A stretch of DNA of 37,817 nucleotides from Pontibacter qinzhouensis. Its GTDB lineage: Bacteria; Bacteroidota; Bacteroidia; Cytophagales; Hymenobacteraceae. Both the position numbers and the translations under genes were made by a program. Location: assembly GCF_008017455.1 (NCBI RefSeq), contig NZ_VRTY01000060.1:1-37817 (forward strand). The letters run 5' to 3'. Within the stretch, counting starts at the first letter, position 1. Every line of letters starts with the position of its first letter. The notes beneath the pieces were generated by a model. It was not told where the DNA came from. It was given only the letters and a program-made list of their open reading frames with translations, and did not search any database. Shown in pieces: positions 22,179 through 30,674 of this stretch.

Positions 22179-23432
22179 ATGGCTACTGAAACAAAAGATA
22201 TAAAGGCAACTACTGCTCTCGAAGACCACAAAGGCTACCGTGAGCTCGTGTTGCAACACGAAAACGACAGCACCTTAACCACGCTCAACCTGGGCCCTAC
22301 GCACCCGGCTACGCATGGTATTTTTCAGAACATTCTGAAAATGGATGGTGAAATTATTAAGTCGGCCGTGCCTACGATCGGTTACATACACCGTGCCTTC
22401 GAGAAAATTGCTGAACGCCGGCCTTTCTACCAGATTACGCCCCTGACCGACCGGATGAACTATTGTTCTGCCCCGATTAACAACATGGGTTACCACATGA
22501 CGGTAGAGAAACTACTCGGTATCACTATTCCGAAAAGGGCACAGTATATACGGGTTATCATGATGGAGTTGGCCCGGATTTCGGACCACCTGATCTGTAA
22601 CTCCGTAATCGGCGTAGACTCAGGCGCATTAACAGGGTTTCTGTACGTTATGCAGGAGCGCGAAAAGATCTACGACATTTACGAGGAAGTTTGCGGCGCA
22701 CGCTTAACAACTAATATGGGTCGCATAGGTGGCATGGAGCGTGATCTCTCTCCAAAGGCTATTCATTTAATAGAAGAGTTCCTGGTGCGTTTCCCGAAGG
22801 TGTGGGGCGAGTTCGAGAACATGCTTACCCGCAACCGCATTTTTATAGACAGAACAGAAGGTGTAAGTCCTATATCAGCTGAACGTGCCCTGAACTATGG
22901 GTTTACAGGACCAAACCTGCGTGCTGCCGGTGTAGATTACGATGTACGGGTAATGAACCCTTATTCTTCTTATGAGGATTTTGACTTTGAGATACCAGTA
23001 GGTACCAACGGCGATATTTACGACAGGTTTATGGTTCGCAACGAGGAGATCTGGCAAAGCCTGAAAATAATCAAGCAGGCTGTTACCAATCTGCCCGAAG
23101 GCTCTTACCATGCCGATGCGCCACATTATTACCTGCCTCCAAAGCAAGCTGTCTATACCAGCATGGAAGCCCTGATTTATCACTTTAAAATAGTGATGGG
23201 AGAAACAGACGCTCCTAAAGGCGAAGTGTATCATTCTGTAGAAGGAGGTAACGGTGAACTTGGCTTCTACCTCATCAGCGACGGAGGCCGTTCGCCATAC
23301 AGGCTCCACTTCCGCCGACCGTGCTTTATATATTACCAGGCTTACTCGGAGCTGATTGTTGGCAGCCAGTTATCAGATGCCATCCTGACGTTGAGTAGCC
23401 TGAACGTTATAGCAGGCGAGCTAGACTCTTAA
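22179..23432 (+). CDS. nuoD: NADH-quinone oxidoreductase subunit D (49-kDa type)
   Basis: A 417-residue peripheral subunit, evolutionarily related to the large subunit of NiFe hydrogenases, that forms most of the quinone-binding cavity with NuoB. Recognisable blocks are LNLGPTHPATHG near residue 38-48 (with the His pair at the quinone site), GYIHRAFEKIAERRPF, DRMNYCSAP, RIGGMERDL, and the C-terminal GELGFYLISDGGRSPYRLHFR. The hydrogenase metal ligands are absent, as expected. An N-terminal extension of about 30 residues precedes the core. It follows nuoC by 59 nt. Confidence 0.97.
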   Translation: MATETKDIKATTALEDHKGYRELVLQHENDSTLTTLNLGPTHPATHGIFQNILKMDGEIIKSAVPTIGYIHRAFEKIAERRPFYQITPLTDRMNYCSAPINNMGYHMTVEKLLGITIPKRAQYIRVIMMELARISDHLICNSVIGVDSGALTGFLYVMQEREKIYDIYEEVCGARLTTNMGRIGGMERDLSPKAIHLIEEFLVRFPKVWGEFENMLTRNRIFIDRTEGVSPISAERALNYGFTGPNLRAAGVDYDVRVMNPYSSYEDFDFEIPVGTNGDIYDRFMVRNEEIWQSLKIIKQAVTNLPEGSYHADAPHYYLPPKQAVYTSMEALIYHFKIVMGETDAPKGEVYHSVEGGNGELGFYLISDGGRSPYRLHFRRPCFIYYQAYSELIVGSQLSDAILTLSSLNVIAGELDS

Positions 23433-23491
23433 TTCTTTCAAATCATCATGTAACATTGGGCGTTGCAACACAACCAATGACAATCGTACTA

Positions 23492-24040
23492 ATGGCAGAG
23501 ACTAAAAACGAAGTTAAGTTTTCTGATGCGGCCATGGCCGACATACAGCGCTACATCAGCCACTACCCTGAAGGCCGTCAGAAATCAGCTATTTTACCTA
23601 TTCTGCATATCGCGCAGGCGGAGTTTGGCGGCTGGGTAAGCCCGGAGGTAATGGACAAAGTGGCCGAAATACTGGATATTGAGCCAATAGAGGTGTATGA
23701 GGTAGCTACTTTTTACACTATGTTCAACCTGAAGCCTGTTGGCAGGCATGTATTAGAGGTCTGCCGCACCGGCCCCTGCTGCCTGCGGGGAGCCGACCAA
23801 CTTATAGAAACGCTTAAACACAAGCTTGGCGTAGAAGAAGGCGGTACTAGTGCAGATGGCTTGTTTACGCTGAAACCAGTAGAGTGCCTGGCCTCCTGCG
23901 GCACAGGCCCCATGCTGCAGGTGCGCGAAAAGTTCTACGAGAATCTCGAAACAGAGGAGCAGGTAGACGCCTTTTTGGAGATGATGCGCAAATCAGGGGT
24001 AGAAACGCCTTATCATCAAGCTGCTTACCAGAAAAGTTAG
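23492..24040 (+). CDS. nuoE: NADH-quinone oxidoreductase subunit E (N1a cluster)
   Basis: A ~182-residue subunit of the NADH-input module with a thioredoxin-like [2Fe-2S] domain. The ligands are Cys91 and Cys96 (CRTGPC) and Cys132 and Cys136 (CLASC). The N-terminal helical half contains the family block KSAILPILHIAQAEFGGWV. I prefer the ATG at 23492 (MAETKNE); an ATG at 23477 and a TTG at 23456 lie in frame upstream but add residues that do not look conserved. It works with NuoF, whose gene begins 53 nt later. Confidence 0.95.
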   Translation: MAETKNEVKFSDAAMADIQRYISHYPEGRQKSAILPILHIAQAEFGGWVSPEVMDKVAEILDIEPIEVYEVATFYTMFNLKPVGRHVLEVCRTGPCCLRGADQLIETLKHKLGVEEGGTSADGLFTLKPVECLASCGTGPMLQVREKFYENLETEEQVDAFLEMMRKSGVETPYHQAAYQKS

Positions 24041-24093
24041 CAGCAGATTTAAATTAAGTAAGCCGAGACTAAAGACGAAAGACATCCTGCTGT

Positions 24094-25440
24094 ATGGGAC
24101 TTAAAATATTAACTGAACATATTAACGTACCCGGCATCGAGACGCTGGAGGTATATCGCAAACACGGAGGCTACAAATCTGTAGAAAAAGCTGTGAAAAC
24201 GATGACCCCGGAAGAGGTGGTGGAAGAAGTAAAAACCTCCGGCCTGCGTGGCCGTGGAGGTGCAGGCTTCCCAACGGGCATGAAATGGAGTTTTCTGGCC
24301 AAACCAGAAGGTGTGCCCCGTTACCTGGTGTGCAACGCCGATGAGTCGGAGCCAGGCACATTTAAAGACCGTTGGTTTATGGAACGTAACCCGCATGCCC
24401 TCATAGAAGGCATGATTACCTCCAGCTATGCCCTGGGTGCCAATACGTCTTACATTTACATTAGAGGTGAACTCATGTTCATCCTTAGAATTCTGGAAAA
24501 AGCCATTGCAGAAGCTTATGCAGCTGGCTTGCTGGGCAAAAACATACTGGGTTCAGGCTACGACCTCGACTTGCATGTGGCCCCAGGTGGCGGAGCTTAC
24601 ATTTGTGGCGAAGAAACTGCTTTACTGGAATCATTGGAAGGTAAACGTGGTAATCCGCGTAACAAGCCTCCTTTTCCGGCTGTAAAAGGGCTTTTTGCTT
24701 CTCCAACCGTGGTAAACAACGTAGAAACCATTGCCAGTGTGCCCTGGATCGTGAACAACACAGGTGCGGAGTACGCCAAAGTAGGTATTGGCCGCAGCAC
24801 AGGCACCAAACTGATCTCGGCCAGCGGGAACATCAACAACCCGGGTGTATTTGAAATTGAATTGGGTGTGCCTGTGGAGGAATTTATTTACTCTGACGAG
24901 TATTGTGGTGGCATCTGGAAAGGGAAGCAACTGAAGGCCGTAGTGCCGGGAGGTAGCTCCGTTCCGATTTTACCTGCCAACCTGATCCTGAAAACAACCG
25001 CTGGCGAAGGTCGCCTGATGTCTTATGAGTCGCTTTCGGATGGTGGTTTTGTTTCCGGGTCCATGATGGGATCCGGTGCTTTTATCGTGTTCGACGAAGA
25101 CCAGTGCATTGTACGTAATACCTGGAACTACTCCCGCTTTTACCACCACGAGTCCTGTGGCCAGTGTAGCCCTTGCCGCGAAGGTACCGGCTGGATGGAG
25201 AAGGTGCTGCACCGCATCGAGTACGGCCACGGCCATCAGCAGGACATCGACCTGCTGGTAAGCGTAGCCAAACAAATAGAAGGTAATACCATTTGCCCAC
25301 TAGGCGATGCGGCCGCATGGCCGGTTGCAGCTGCCATACGCCACTTCCGCGATGAGTTCGAATGGCACATTAAGTACCCGAAAGAAGCCACAGCACCAGG
25401 AGCCGTTTACAGAGGCCAGCTTGATTCTGTAACAGCTTAA
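24094..25440 (+). CDS. nuoF: NADH-quinone oxidoreductase subunit F (FMN, N3 cluster)
   Basis: A 448-residue subunit that binds NADH and FMN and is where electrons enter complex I. The glycine-rich NADH/FMN segment GLRGRGGAGFPTGMKW (~50-65) and the CNADESEPGTFKDR block are intact, as is GGGAYICGEETALLESLEG. The N3 [4Fe-4S] ligands are Cys355, Cys358, Cys361 (CGQCSPC) and Cys401 (NTICPLG). The length is typical. It is followed by the longest gap within nuoA-J (157 nt). Confidence 0.98.
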   Translation: MGLKILTEHINVPGIETLEVYRKHGGYKSVEKAVKTMTPEEVVEEVKTSGLRGRGGAGFPTGMKWSFLAKPEGVPRYLVCNADESEPGTFKDRWFMERNPHALIEGMITSSYALGANTSYIYIRGELMFILRILEKAIAEAYAAGLLGKNILGSGYDLDLHVAPGGGAYICGEETALLESLEGKRGNPRNKPPFPAVKGLFASPTVVNNVETIASVPWIVNNTGAEYAKVGIGRSTGTKLISASGNINNPGVFEIELGVPVEEFIYSDEYCGGIWKGKQLKAVVPGGSSVPILPANLILKTTAGEGRLMSYESLSDGGFVSGSMMGSGAFIVFDEDQCIVRNTWNYSRFYHHESCGQCSPCREGTGWMEKVLHRIEYGHGHQQDIDLLVSVAKQIEGNTICPLGDAAAWPVAAAIRHFRDEFEWHIKYPKEATAPGAVYRGQLDSVTA

Positions 25441-25445
25441 ACTTG

Positions 25446-25466
25446 GACACTAAACATTAGACGCTA
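25446..25466. repeat. Short heptad repeat in the nuoF-nuoG gap
   Basis: Consecutive 7-nt units GACACTA, AACATTA and GACGCTA run from 25446 to 25466. A similar heptad series (GACTAAA, GACGAAA, GACATCC) occurs at 24067-24087 between nuoE and nuoF. They may be remnants of a heptanucleotide repeat tract. Confidence 0.4.
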
Positions 25467-25597
25467 GATCTGGGCATCTTAAAATCTAATGGAAAGCCTG
25501 TAGGTGTTGCAAAATCAGTTCTGAAGAGGAACTAAACATAACTAAAAAGACATTACCGGCAGCTAAGCTGCTGTAATCATAAAGCATAAACATACTA

Positions 25598-26596
25598 ATG
25601 GCTAAGATAACATTCGATGGCATTGAGGTAGAAGTTGAAGATGGAACTACCATTCTACAGGCTGCCCGAAAAATTGGCGGTAATGTAGTGCCACCGGCTA
25701 TGTGTTTTTACACGCCTCTGAAAGGCAGTGGTGGCAAGTGCCGCGTTTGCCTGGTAAAGGTAACACAGGGTTCTACCAAAGACCCGCGCCCCATGCCTAA
25801 ACTTGTAGCTTCGTGCATTACACAGGTGCAGGATGGCATGGTGGTGGAGAACACCACCAACGAAGACGTACTGAATGCCCGCAAAAGCATTGTAGAAATG
25901 CTGCTTATTAACCACCCTCTCGATTGCCCTATTTGCGACCAGGCCGGTGAGTGCAGCCTGCAGGACCTCTCCTATGAGCATGGCGTAAGCTCCCAACGCT
26001 ACGAAGAAGAAAGAAGAACTTTTAACAGAGTAGACCTTGGGCCATACATACAACTGCACATGACGCGCTGCATCTTGTGCTACCGCTGCGTATACACTGC
26101 CGACCAGGTGGCAGAGAAGCGCGTGCACGGTGTATTAGGTCGTGGCGATGCGGCAGAGATAGGCACCTACATCGAGAACATGGTAGACCATGAAATGTCT
26201 GGTAACGTAATTGATGTGTGCCCGGTAGGTGCGCTCACCGACAAAACATGGCGTTTTAAAAACCGTGTATGGTTTACTAAACCGCTTGATGCCCACCGCG
26301 ACTGCCCTACCTGTAGCGGTAAGGTAACACTTTGGAATCGTGGCGACCAGGTATTGCGCGTAACAGCCCGTAAAGACAAGTACAACGAAGTAGAAGAGTT
26401 TATCTGTAACACCTGCCGTTTCGATAAAAAAGAAATGAGCGACTGGACAATAGAAGGACCGCGCCACATAGACAGAGGCTCCGTAATTTCGGCAAACCAT
26501 TACGAACTGCCTGTGGTAAACGTACCTATTGTACCAAACCTGCCCCGATCAGCTAAAAAAGATTTACCTAACGCACCAGAACAATGGAATCCGTAG
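25598..26596 (+). CDS. nuoG: NADH-quinone oxidoreductase subunit G, short form
   Basis: A 332-residue iron-sulfur subunit carrying electrons from NuoF/E towards NuoI. It has the ligands for the N1b [2Fe-2S] cluster (Cys36, 48, 51, 73), the N5 cluster with one His ligand (His106, Cys110, 113, 119) and the N4 cluster (Cys158, 161, 164, 208). The large molybdopterin-oxidoreductase-like domain of classical NuoG (about 700-900 residues) is missing, so it is the short type. After N4 there remains a CxxC...CxxC site (Cys236, 239, 270, 273) where longer forms can carry cluster N7; the third N7 Cys is Val243. The gene overlaps nuoH by 13 nt, which argues that its end is natural and not a frameshift. 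Confidence 0.93.
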   Translation: MAKITFDGIEVEVEDGTTILQAARKIGGNVVPPAMCFYTPLKGSGGKCRVCLVKVTQGSTKDPRPMPKLVASCITQVQDGMVVENTTNEDVLNARKSIVEMLLINHPLDCPICDQAGECSLQDLSYEHGVSSQRYEEERRTFNRVDLGPYIQLHMTRCILCYRCVYTADQVAEKRVHGVLGRGDAAEIGTYIENMVDHEMSGNVIDVCPVGALTDKTWRFKNRVWFTKPLDAHRDCPTCSGKVTLWNRGDQVLRVTARKDKYNEVEEFICNTCRFDKKEMSDWTIEGPRHIDRGSVISANHYELPVVNVPIVPNLPRSAKKDLPNAPEQWNP

Positions 26597-27645
26597 ATTT
26601 AATTTATAAAACCATATACATACTGGTAATCTTTGGTATTACGCTTCTGATTGCCACCTACTCTACTTATGCCGAACGTAAAGTAGCCGCTTTTATTCAG
26701 GACCGGATCGGACCAAACCGGGCAGGGCCTTTTGGCTTGCTGCAGCCTTTGGCCGATGCTGGTAAAATGTTCTTTAAAGAAGAGTTTATTCCGGCCAGTT
26801 CCAACAGAACATTGTTTATTCTGGGTCCGGGTGTAGCCATGCTCATTGCCTGTATGTCGAGTGCGGTAATTCCGTTTGGCGATATGCTGATAATCGGCGG
26901 CCGCGAAGTTTATTTACAGGCAATAGAAGTAAACATTGGGCTGTTATATGTGTTTGGCGTAGTATCTTTAGGTGTTTACGGCCTGATGATTGGTGGCTGG
27001 GCTTCTAACAACAAGTTCTCCCTACTGGGTGCCATTCGTGCTGCTTCGCAGAACATTAGCTACGAGCTGGCCATGGGCCTCTCTATTATTGCTATTCTGA
27101 TGATGACGGGCTCCCTTTCTCTTAGAGAAATAGCAGCGCAACAGGCTGGCTTTAACTGGAATATCTGGTACCAGCCACTGGGTTTTATTATTTTCCTGGT
27201 ATGTGCCTTCGCCGAGACGAACCGTACCCCATTCGACTTACCGGAGTGTGAGGCCGAACTGGTGGGTGGCTACCATACCGAGTACAGCTCCATGAAACTG
27301 GGCCTGTTCCTGTTCGCGGAGTATATCAATATCTTCGTGGCTTCGGCTGTTATGGCAACGCTTTATTTTGGGGCCTATAACTTTCCGTTTATGCATGAAC
27401 TTGGAGCCATTATTTCAGATGACCCCGTAATTGCCAACAATGTGATTACGATTTTAGGCGTAGTGGTTATGTTTGCCAAAATCTTCTTCTTTATCTTCTT
27501 CTTCATGTGGGTTCGCTGGACGCTTCCGCGCTTCCGCTTCGACCAGCTGATGAAGCTCGGATGGCAAATATTAATTCCGCTGGCAATCCTGAACATTATA
27601 TTAACAGGTGGCGGCATTATGCTGAAAGACCACTTTTTTAATTAA
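26584..27645 (+). CDS. nuoH: NADH-quinone oxidoreductase subunit H
   Basis: A 353-residue membrane subunit with about eight helices that joins the membrane arm to the quinone tunnel. Conserved parts are YAERKVAAFIQDRIGPNRAG (~27-48), the charged FKEEFIP loop, FAETNRTPFDLPECEAELVGGYHTEY with its cluster of Glu residues linked to proton coupling, and the RWTLPRFRFDQLMKLGW end. The start overlaps nuoG by 13 nt, implying coupled translation. Confidence 0.98.
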   Translation: MESVDLIYKTIYILVIFGITLLIATYSTYAERKVAAFIQDRIGPNRAGPFGLLQPLADAGKMFFKEEFIPASSNRTLFILGPGVAMLIACMSSAVIPFGDMLIIGGREVYLQAIEVNIGLLYVFGVVSLGVYGLMIGGWASNNKFSLLGAIRAASQNISYELAMGLSIIAILMMTGSLSLREIAAQQAGFNWNIWYQPLGFIIFLVCAFAETNRTPFDLPECEAELVGGYHTEYSSMKLGLFLFAEYINIFVASAVMATLYFGAYNFPFMHELGAIISDDPVIANNVITILGVVVMFAKIFFFIFFFMWVRWTLPRFRFDQLMKLGWQILIPLAILNIILTGGGIMLKDHFFN

Positions 27646-27723
27646 TAGTACAACTTATTGAATGTTACAGGCAGGTACCCTGTTTTAAAACCAGTACCTG
27701 ATGAACAATCAAACAAAAAAGAA

Positions 27724-28233
27724 ATGGAACCACTATCAAATAGAAGCAAGAAACTGGCAAAAAAGGAGATGACATTCGCTGAAAAAGCGTATCTGCCTGC
27801 TATTGCACAGGGTCTTGGCATTACACTGAAGCACTTCTTCAAGAAGAAGGCTACCATACAGTACCCGGAGCAGACAAGGCAGCGAAGCGATGTATGGCGT
27901 GGGCTACACGTGCTCAAGCGCGATGAACAGGGCAGAGAGCGCTGTACCGCCTGCGGCCTGTGTGCAGTGGCTTGCCCGGCTGAGGCCATTACCATGATTT
28001 CCGGTGAGCGTAAAGTGGGAGAAGAGCACCTGTACCGCGAAGAGAAGTACGCTGTTACCTACGAAGTAAATATGCTGCGCTGCATCTTCTGCGGCTTATG
28101 CGAAGAGGCTTGCCCCAAGGCAGCCATTTTCCTGCAGGACGATAAAATTGCACCGGCCCGTTACGAGCGCGATGAATTTATTTATGGCAAAGACCGCCTG
28201 GTAGAACCTCTTAAAACGACCGAAACAAAATAA
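27724..28233 (+). CDS. nuoI: NADH-quinone oxidoreductase subunit I (N6a, N6b clusters)
   Basis: A ~169-residue ferredoxin-like subunit with two [4Fe-4S] clusters linking NuoG to NuoB. The ligand sets are Cys74, 77, 80, 84 (CTACGLCAVAC) and Cys120, 123, 126, 130 (CIFCGLCEEAC). The N-terminal amphipathic helix (YLPAIAQGLGITLKHFF) anchors it to the membrane arm. I use the ATG at 27724; a TTG at 27658 would add 22 residues and the ATG at 27769 would remove 15. The start is therefore less certain than the function. nuoJ follows after 5 nt. Confidence 0.94.
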   Translation: MEPLSNRSKKLAKKEMTFAEKAYLPAIAQGLGITLKHFFKKKATIQYPEQTRQRSDVWRGLHVLKRDEQGRERCTACGLCAVACPAEAITMISGERKVGEEHLYREEKYAVTYEVNMLRCIFCGLCEEACPKAAIFLQDDKIAPARYERDEFIYGKDRLVEPLKTTETK

Positions 28234-28238
28234 CTCCG

Positions 28239-28748
28239 ATGACAGATAACCTGTTTTTTTTCCTTGCTTCGCTTACGCTGCTTTGCGCGCTTATGGTAGT
28301 TGTATCTAAAAGCCCGGTACATAGCGTATTGTTTCTGATACTAACTTTTTTTACCATCTCGGGGCACTACATACTGCTGAATGCGCAGTTTTTGGCTGCG
28401 GTTAACATTATTGTGTATGCCGGCGCTATTATGGTGCTCTTCCTGTTTGTGATCATGTTCCTGAACCAGAACGAAGAACGTGTAAAGACATCGGTTGTCA
28501 GTAAAGTAACAGGTACCATTGCCGGCGGCTTGCTATTCGTAGTCTTAGTGGCAGCCTTAAAAGACGCAACTGTAAGAACCTACGACCCTGCCACCTTTAA
28601 TTCACAGATCGGCATGGTAGAGAACCTGGGCAAAGTACTGTTTAGTGATTACCTGCTTCCGTTTGAACTGGCATCAGTACTGTTTTTGGTAGCGATGGTG
28701 GGCGCAGTAATGCTAGGCAAAAAAGAAGCCGGAGAAAAACATTTTTAA
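28239..28748 (+). CDS. nuoJ: NADH-quinone oxidoreductase subunit J
   Basis: A 169-residue membrane subunit with five hydrophobic helices. The family signature is in helices 2-3: LILTFFTISGHYILLNAQFLAAVNIIVYAGAIMVLFLFVIMFLN, including the flexible glycine and tyrosine region of the third helix involved in gating. NuoJ normally directly precedes NuoK, but here it is the last gene of its unit: a terminator follows 18 nt after the stop, and nuoK lies 1.9 kb away. Confidence 0.96.
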   Translation: MTDNLFFFLASLTLLCALMVVVSKSPVHSVLFLILTFFTISGHYILLNAQFLAAVNIIVYAGAIMVLFLFVIMFLNQNEERVKTSVVSKVTGTIAGGLLFVVLVAALKDATVRTYDPATFNSQIGMVENLGKVLFSDYLLPFELASVLFLVAMVGAVMLGKKEAGEKHF

Positions 28749-28766
28749 ACAAAAAAATTCTATAAG

Positions 28767-28796
28767 AAAAGCCAGGGCCGCAAAGCACTGGCTTTT
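28767..28796. terminator. Bidirectional terminator between nuoJ and the inverted lipoprotein gene
   Basis: AAAAGCCAG (28767-28775) pairs with CTGGCTTTT (28788-28796) over a 12-nt loop, followed by T's on the plus strand and by A-to-T runs on the minus strand. It ends the nuoA-J transcript and the convergent lipoprotein transcript, whose stop codon touches it. Confidence 0.8.
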
Positions 28797-29861
28797 TTAT
28801 TGGTTCAGCCTCAGACTGATCTCCAGTAATTCTGAATTACCACGATCATCGTCGGTAACAGCCAGAATACGGTAGCGCCTGCTGCGGTTGCTGCTCTCCA
28901 GTACGACCAACGACTCTGCCTTACCTGTAAACATAGCACCATCGGGTCTGGTAATTACCCCGGCAGGCGCAACAGTGGCCACCGCAGCATCTTGCGAAAG
29001 TTGCTGCAAAGGAATAAACCCAATGTAGCTCCCTAAAATGGTGCCATCAGCAACTGCATCGGTGGTACTCTCAATAGAAGCGGTAAAGAAAAGCTTATCT
29101 TCAAAAAAATAGGCTCCGGAAAAGCCGGCTTCCTGTATGCCCATAATCGGCAGCCTGAAAAAAGTTAAATTATAGGCCGGTGCAGCCCCACCAGTGTCGC
29201 CTCGCAAATAGTCCATAAACTCCTGCTGGTCGAAAGTGATAAGCACGTTCCGGTTAGAACCTAGAGCACGCTGTAGCAGGTAAAGCTTACCTCCTCCTGC
29301 CGCCACGCCTTCTATGTTCAGTAAACCGTTCCCGATAATCTCTTCGTTCTGCTGCATATTATGGTAAAGAGAGTCGAGCGAGAATTGGGTGATAACAGGT
29401 GCTTTGTCTGCTGAGGGCATTTCGACCAGAAAAGCTTTATTCCGGCTTGGGCTGGACCCCGATCCGAGCATAAGCAGGTAAGTGAGCCCATCTGCCTCTA
29501 TTTTTGTGAGGCCCTCCAGATCTGCTTTTACGGCTTTAGCTACCCTTCCGGAACTAAAGTTGGAGGTATCTGTCAGAGCATAACGTTCCAGCAGGTTATA
29601 CTCCCGGTCGAGGCTGTACAGAAAAGGAGAGTCATCGCCGATTATGTATAAAACACCATTGTGCTCTTCGAGGCCGGAGCCGGAAGGTATATTGTCGTAA
29701 AAAGTTCTCTTTTGAATAACAGCTTTCATCCTGGATTTAGATTCGATGGAAAACGGGGCATCGGAGGTAAGTACCTGTGTTGTTGCCGGTACATTGCGGC
29801 AGGAGGCACTGCTCAGGAAAAGTAAAAAGAAAAGCAGTTTAGGTAAAGTTTCTTTTAGCAT
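28797..29861 (-). CDS. Lipoprotein of unknown function, likely beta-propeller, between nuoJ and nuoK
   Basis: A 354-residue protein with a lipoprotein signal (LSSASC, Cys21) and then a long beta-rich domain. Repeating strand patterns (NGVLYIIGDDSPFLYSLD, LTYLLMLGSGSS, GKLYLLQRALGSNRNVLITF, DKLFFTASIEST, RRYRILAVTDDD) suggest a propeller. It resembles, from memory, Bacteroidota proteins of a domain of unknown function near the esterase-like phytase group (DUF6929-like), but no catalytic site is evident and this is a weak recollection. I use the ATG at 29861; the GTG just before it is also in frame. It sits inverted between nuoJ and nuoK and thus breaks the complex I cluster. Nothing in it suggests a complex I function. 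Confidence 0.75.
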   Translation of the reverse strand: MLKETLPKLLFFLLFLSSASCRNVPATTQVLTSDAPFSIESKSRMKAVIQKRTFYDNIPSGSGLEEHNGVLYIIGDDSPFLYSLDREYNLLERYALTDTSNFSSGRVAKAVKADLEGLTKIEADGLTYLLMLGSGSSPSRNKAFLVEMPSADKAPVITQFSLDSLYHNMQQNEEIIGNGLLNIEGVAAGGGKLYLLQRALGSNRNVLITFDQQEFMDYLRGDTGGAAPAYNLTFFRLPIMGIQEAGFSGAYFFEDKLFFTASIESTTDAVADGTILGSYIGFIPLQQLSQDAAVATVAPAGVITRPDGAMFTGKAESLVVLESSNRSRRYRILAVTDDDRGNSELLEISLRLNQ

Positions 29862-29897
29862 CACAAGCTTATACTTTTAGTCAAGGTAGCACTTGAG

Positions 29898-29925
29898 CAA
29901 ACTTATACGCAGGTTCTCCGGCAAA
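29898..29925 (-). promoter_or_regulatory. Possible promoter of the inverted lipoprotein gene
   Basis: On the minus strand TAAGTTTG (29898-29905) matches TAnnTTTG, with TTTG (29922-29925) 16 nt upstream, a little shorter than the usual 19. The leader would be about 30 nt. Confidence 0.5.
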
Positions 29926-30000
29926 AAGATCGTTTAAACTCTATTTTGTTATCGTCGGCAATAATCAACCCCTGCTCCTCCACCACCTCCTGGCCTGTTA

Positions 30001-30059
30001 ACCCTTGGCACTAAATACATCAAAATGCTTCTGAAGGCCATTTTCATTTAAATAATTTA
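30001..30059 (+). repeat. Dispersed intergenic repeat, copy 8 (forward)
   Basis: Full-length copy: ACCCTTGGCA at 30001-30010, core GCTTCTGAAGGCCATTTTC, then ATTTAAATAATTT. It is nearest to the family consensus. Confidence 0.8.
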
Positions 30060-30368
30060 TCTGAATCAGGATTCTAATATTACTGGATTAACTCACCTAA
30101 AAAGCACCAGAATTAATCGAAACTCCCATTGAGATTTGTTCCACATCAACAAAGCAGACTAATTAAGACGGCAACACAACTGATCTGGATATACATATCA
30201 TAAAAAACGTGATACTTAATACGTGATGTATGTGTCGCTTTTCTTAAGGTGCTGCTATTTTTGAATCAGATCCAGGCTGTCTATAGCTGCTTCTTGCCCA
30301 AGGCTAAAAAAATTCCAGGTCAACCATTCAACCTCTAAGACCTCTAACGTTGTAGCAAGTTTACAATG

Positions 30369-30430
30369 CAAATTATTCAAATGAAAATGGCCTTCAGAAG
30401 GCTTTTTGGCTCCTGCATAGGCAAGGGTAA
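30369..30430 (-). repeat. Dispersed intergenic repeat, copy 9 (reverse)
   Basis: CAAATTATTCAAATG, then AAAATGGCCTTCAGAAGGC and TTTTTGG, with GGCAAGGGTAA at the far end. In this copy GCCTTCAGAAGGC is a perfect short hairpin followed by TTTTT. Confidence 0.8.
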
Positions 30431-30607
30431 TTGTATTTTGGCAGTACAAATTACGTTTGCCCCAGGCAGTTGGCAAGGCCAGAATTTGTGCACCGATGGT
30501 AATCAGAGCACTTCTAAACTGAAACAGGCACAAAAAAGACGTTCAGGGACCCAAACAAACGAGTTGCAACGCTATTAGAACAGAAATATGTTATGGATTT
30601 TTAAAAA

Positions 30608-30640
30608 TTGGGGTAACTTTGTTACTTAAGTATAGCTTTG
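30608..30640 (+). promoter_or_regulatory. Promoter of nuoK-N (TTG-N22-TAGCTTTG)
   Basis: TAGCTTTG at 30633-30640 matches TAnnTTTG exactly; TTG at 30608-30610 lies 22 nt upstream, slightly longer than the usual spacing. Transcription would start near 30647, about 28 nt before the nuoK ATG. Confidence 0.65.
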
Positions 30641-30674
30641 TACCAAAACACAACCACGTTCAGACCCACGGAAG

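Larger units (their letters stand above)
29862..30674. other. 813-bp gap upstream of nuoK
   Basis: This region holds the leader of the lipoprotein gene, two dispersed repeats in opposite orientation (copies 8 and 9) and the nuoK promoter. Between the repeats I see only AT-rich sequence with a doubled ACGTGAT (30208-30230) and no credible gene. Confidence 0.5.

Noticed and set aside
25598..26596. nuoG as a truncated pseudogene
   Set aside because: All three N-terminal clusters are intact and the end overlaps the nuoH start in the usual coupled manner. A short NuoG is, as far as I recall, normal for many Bacteroidota.
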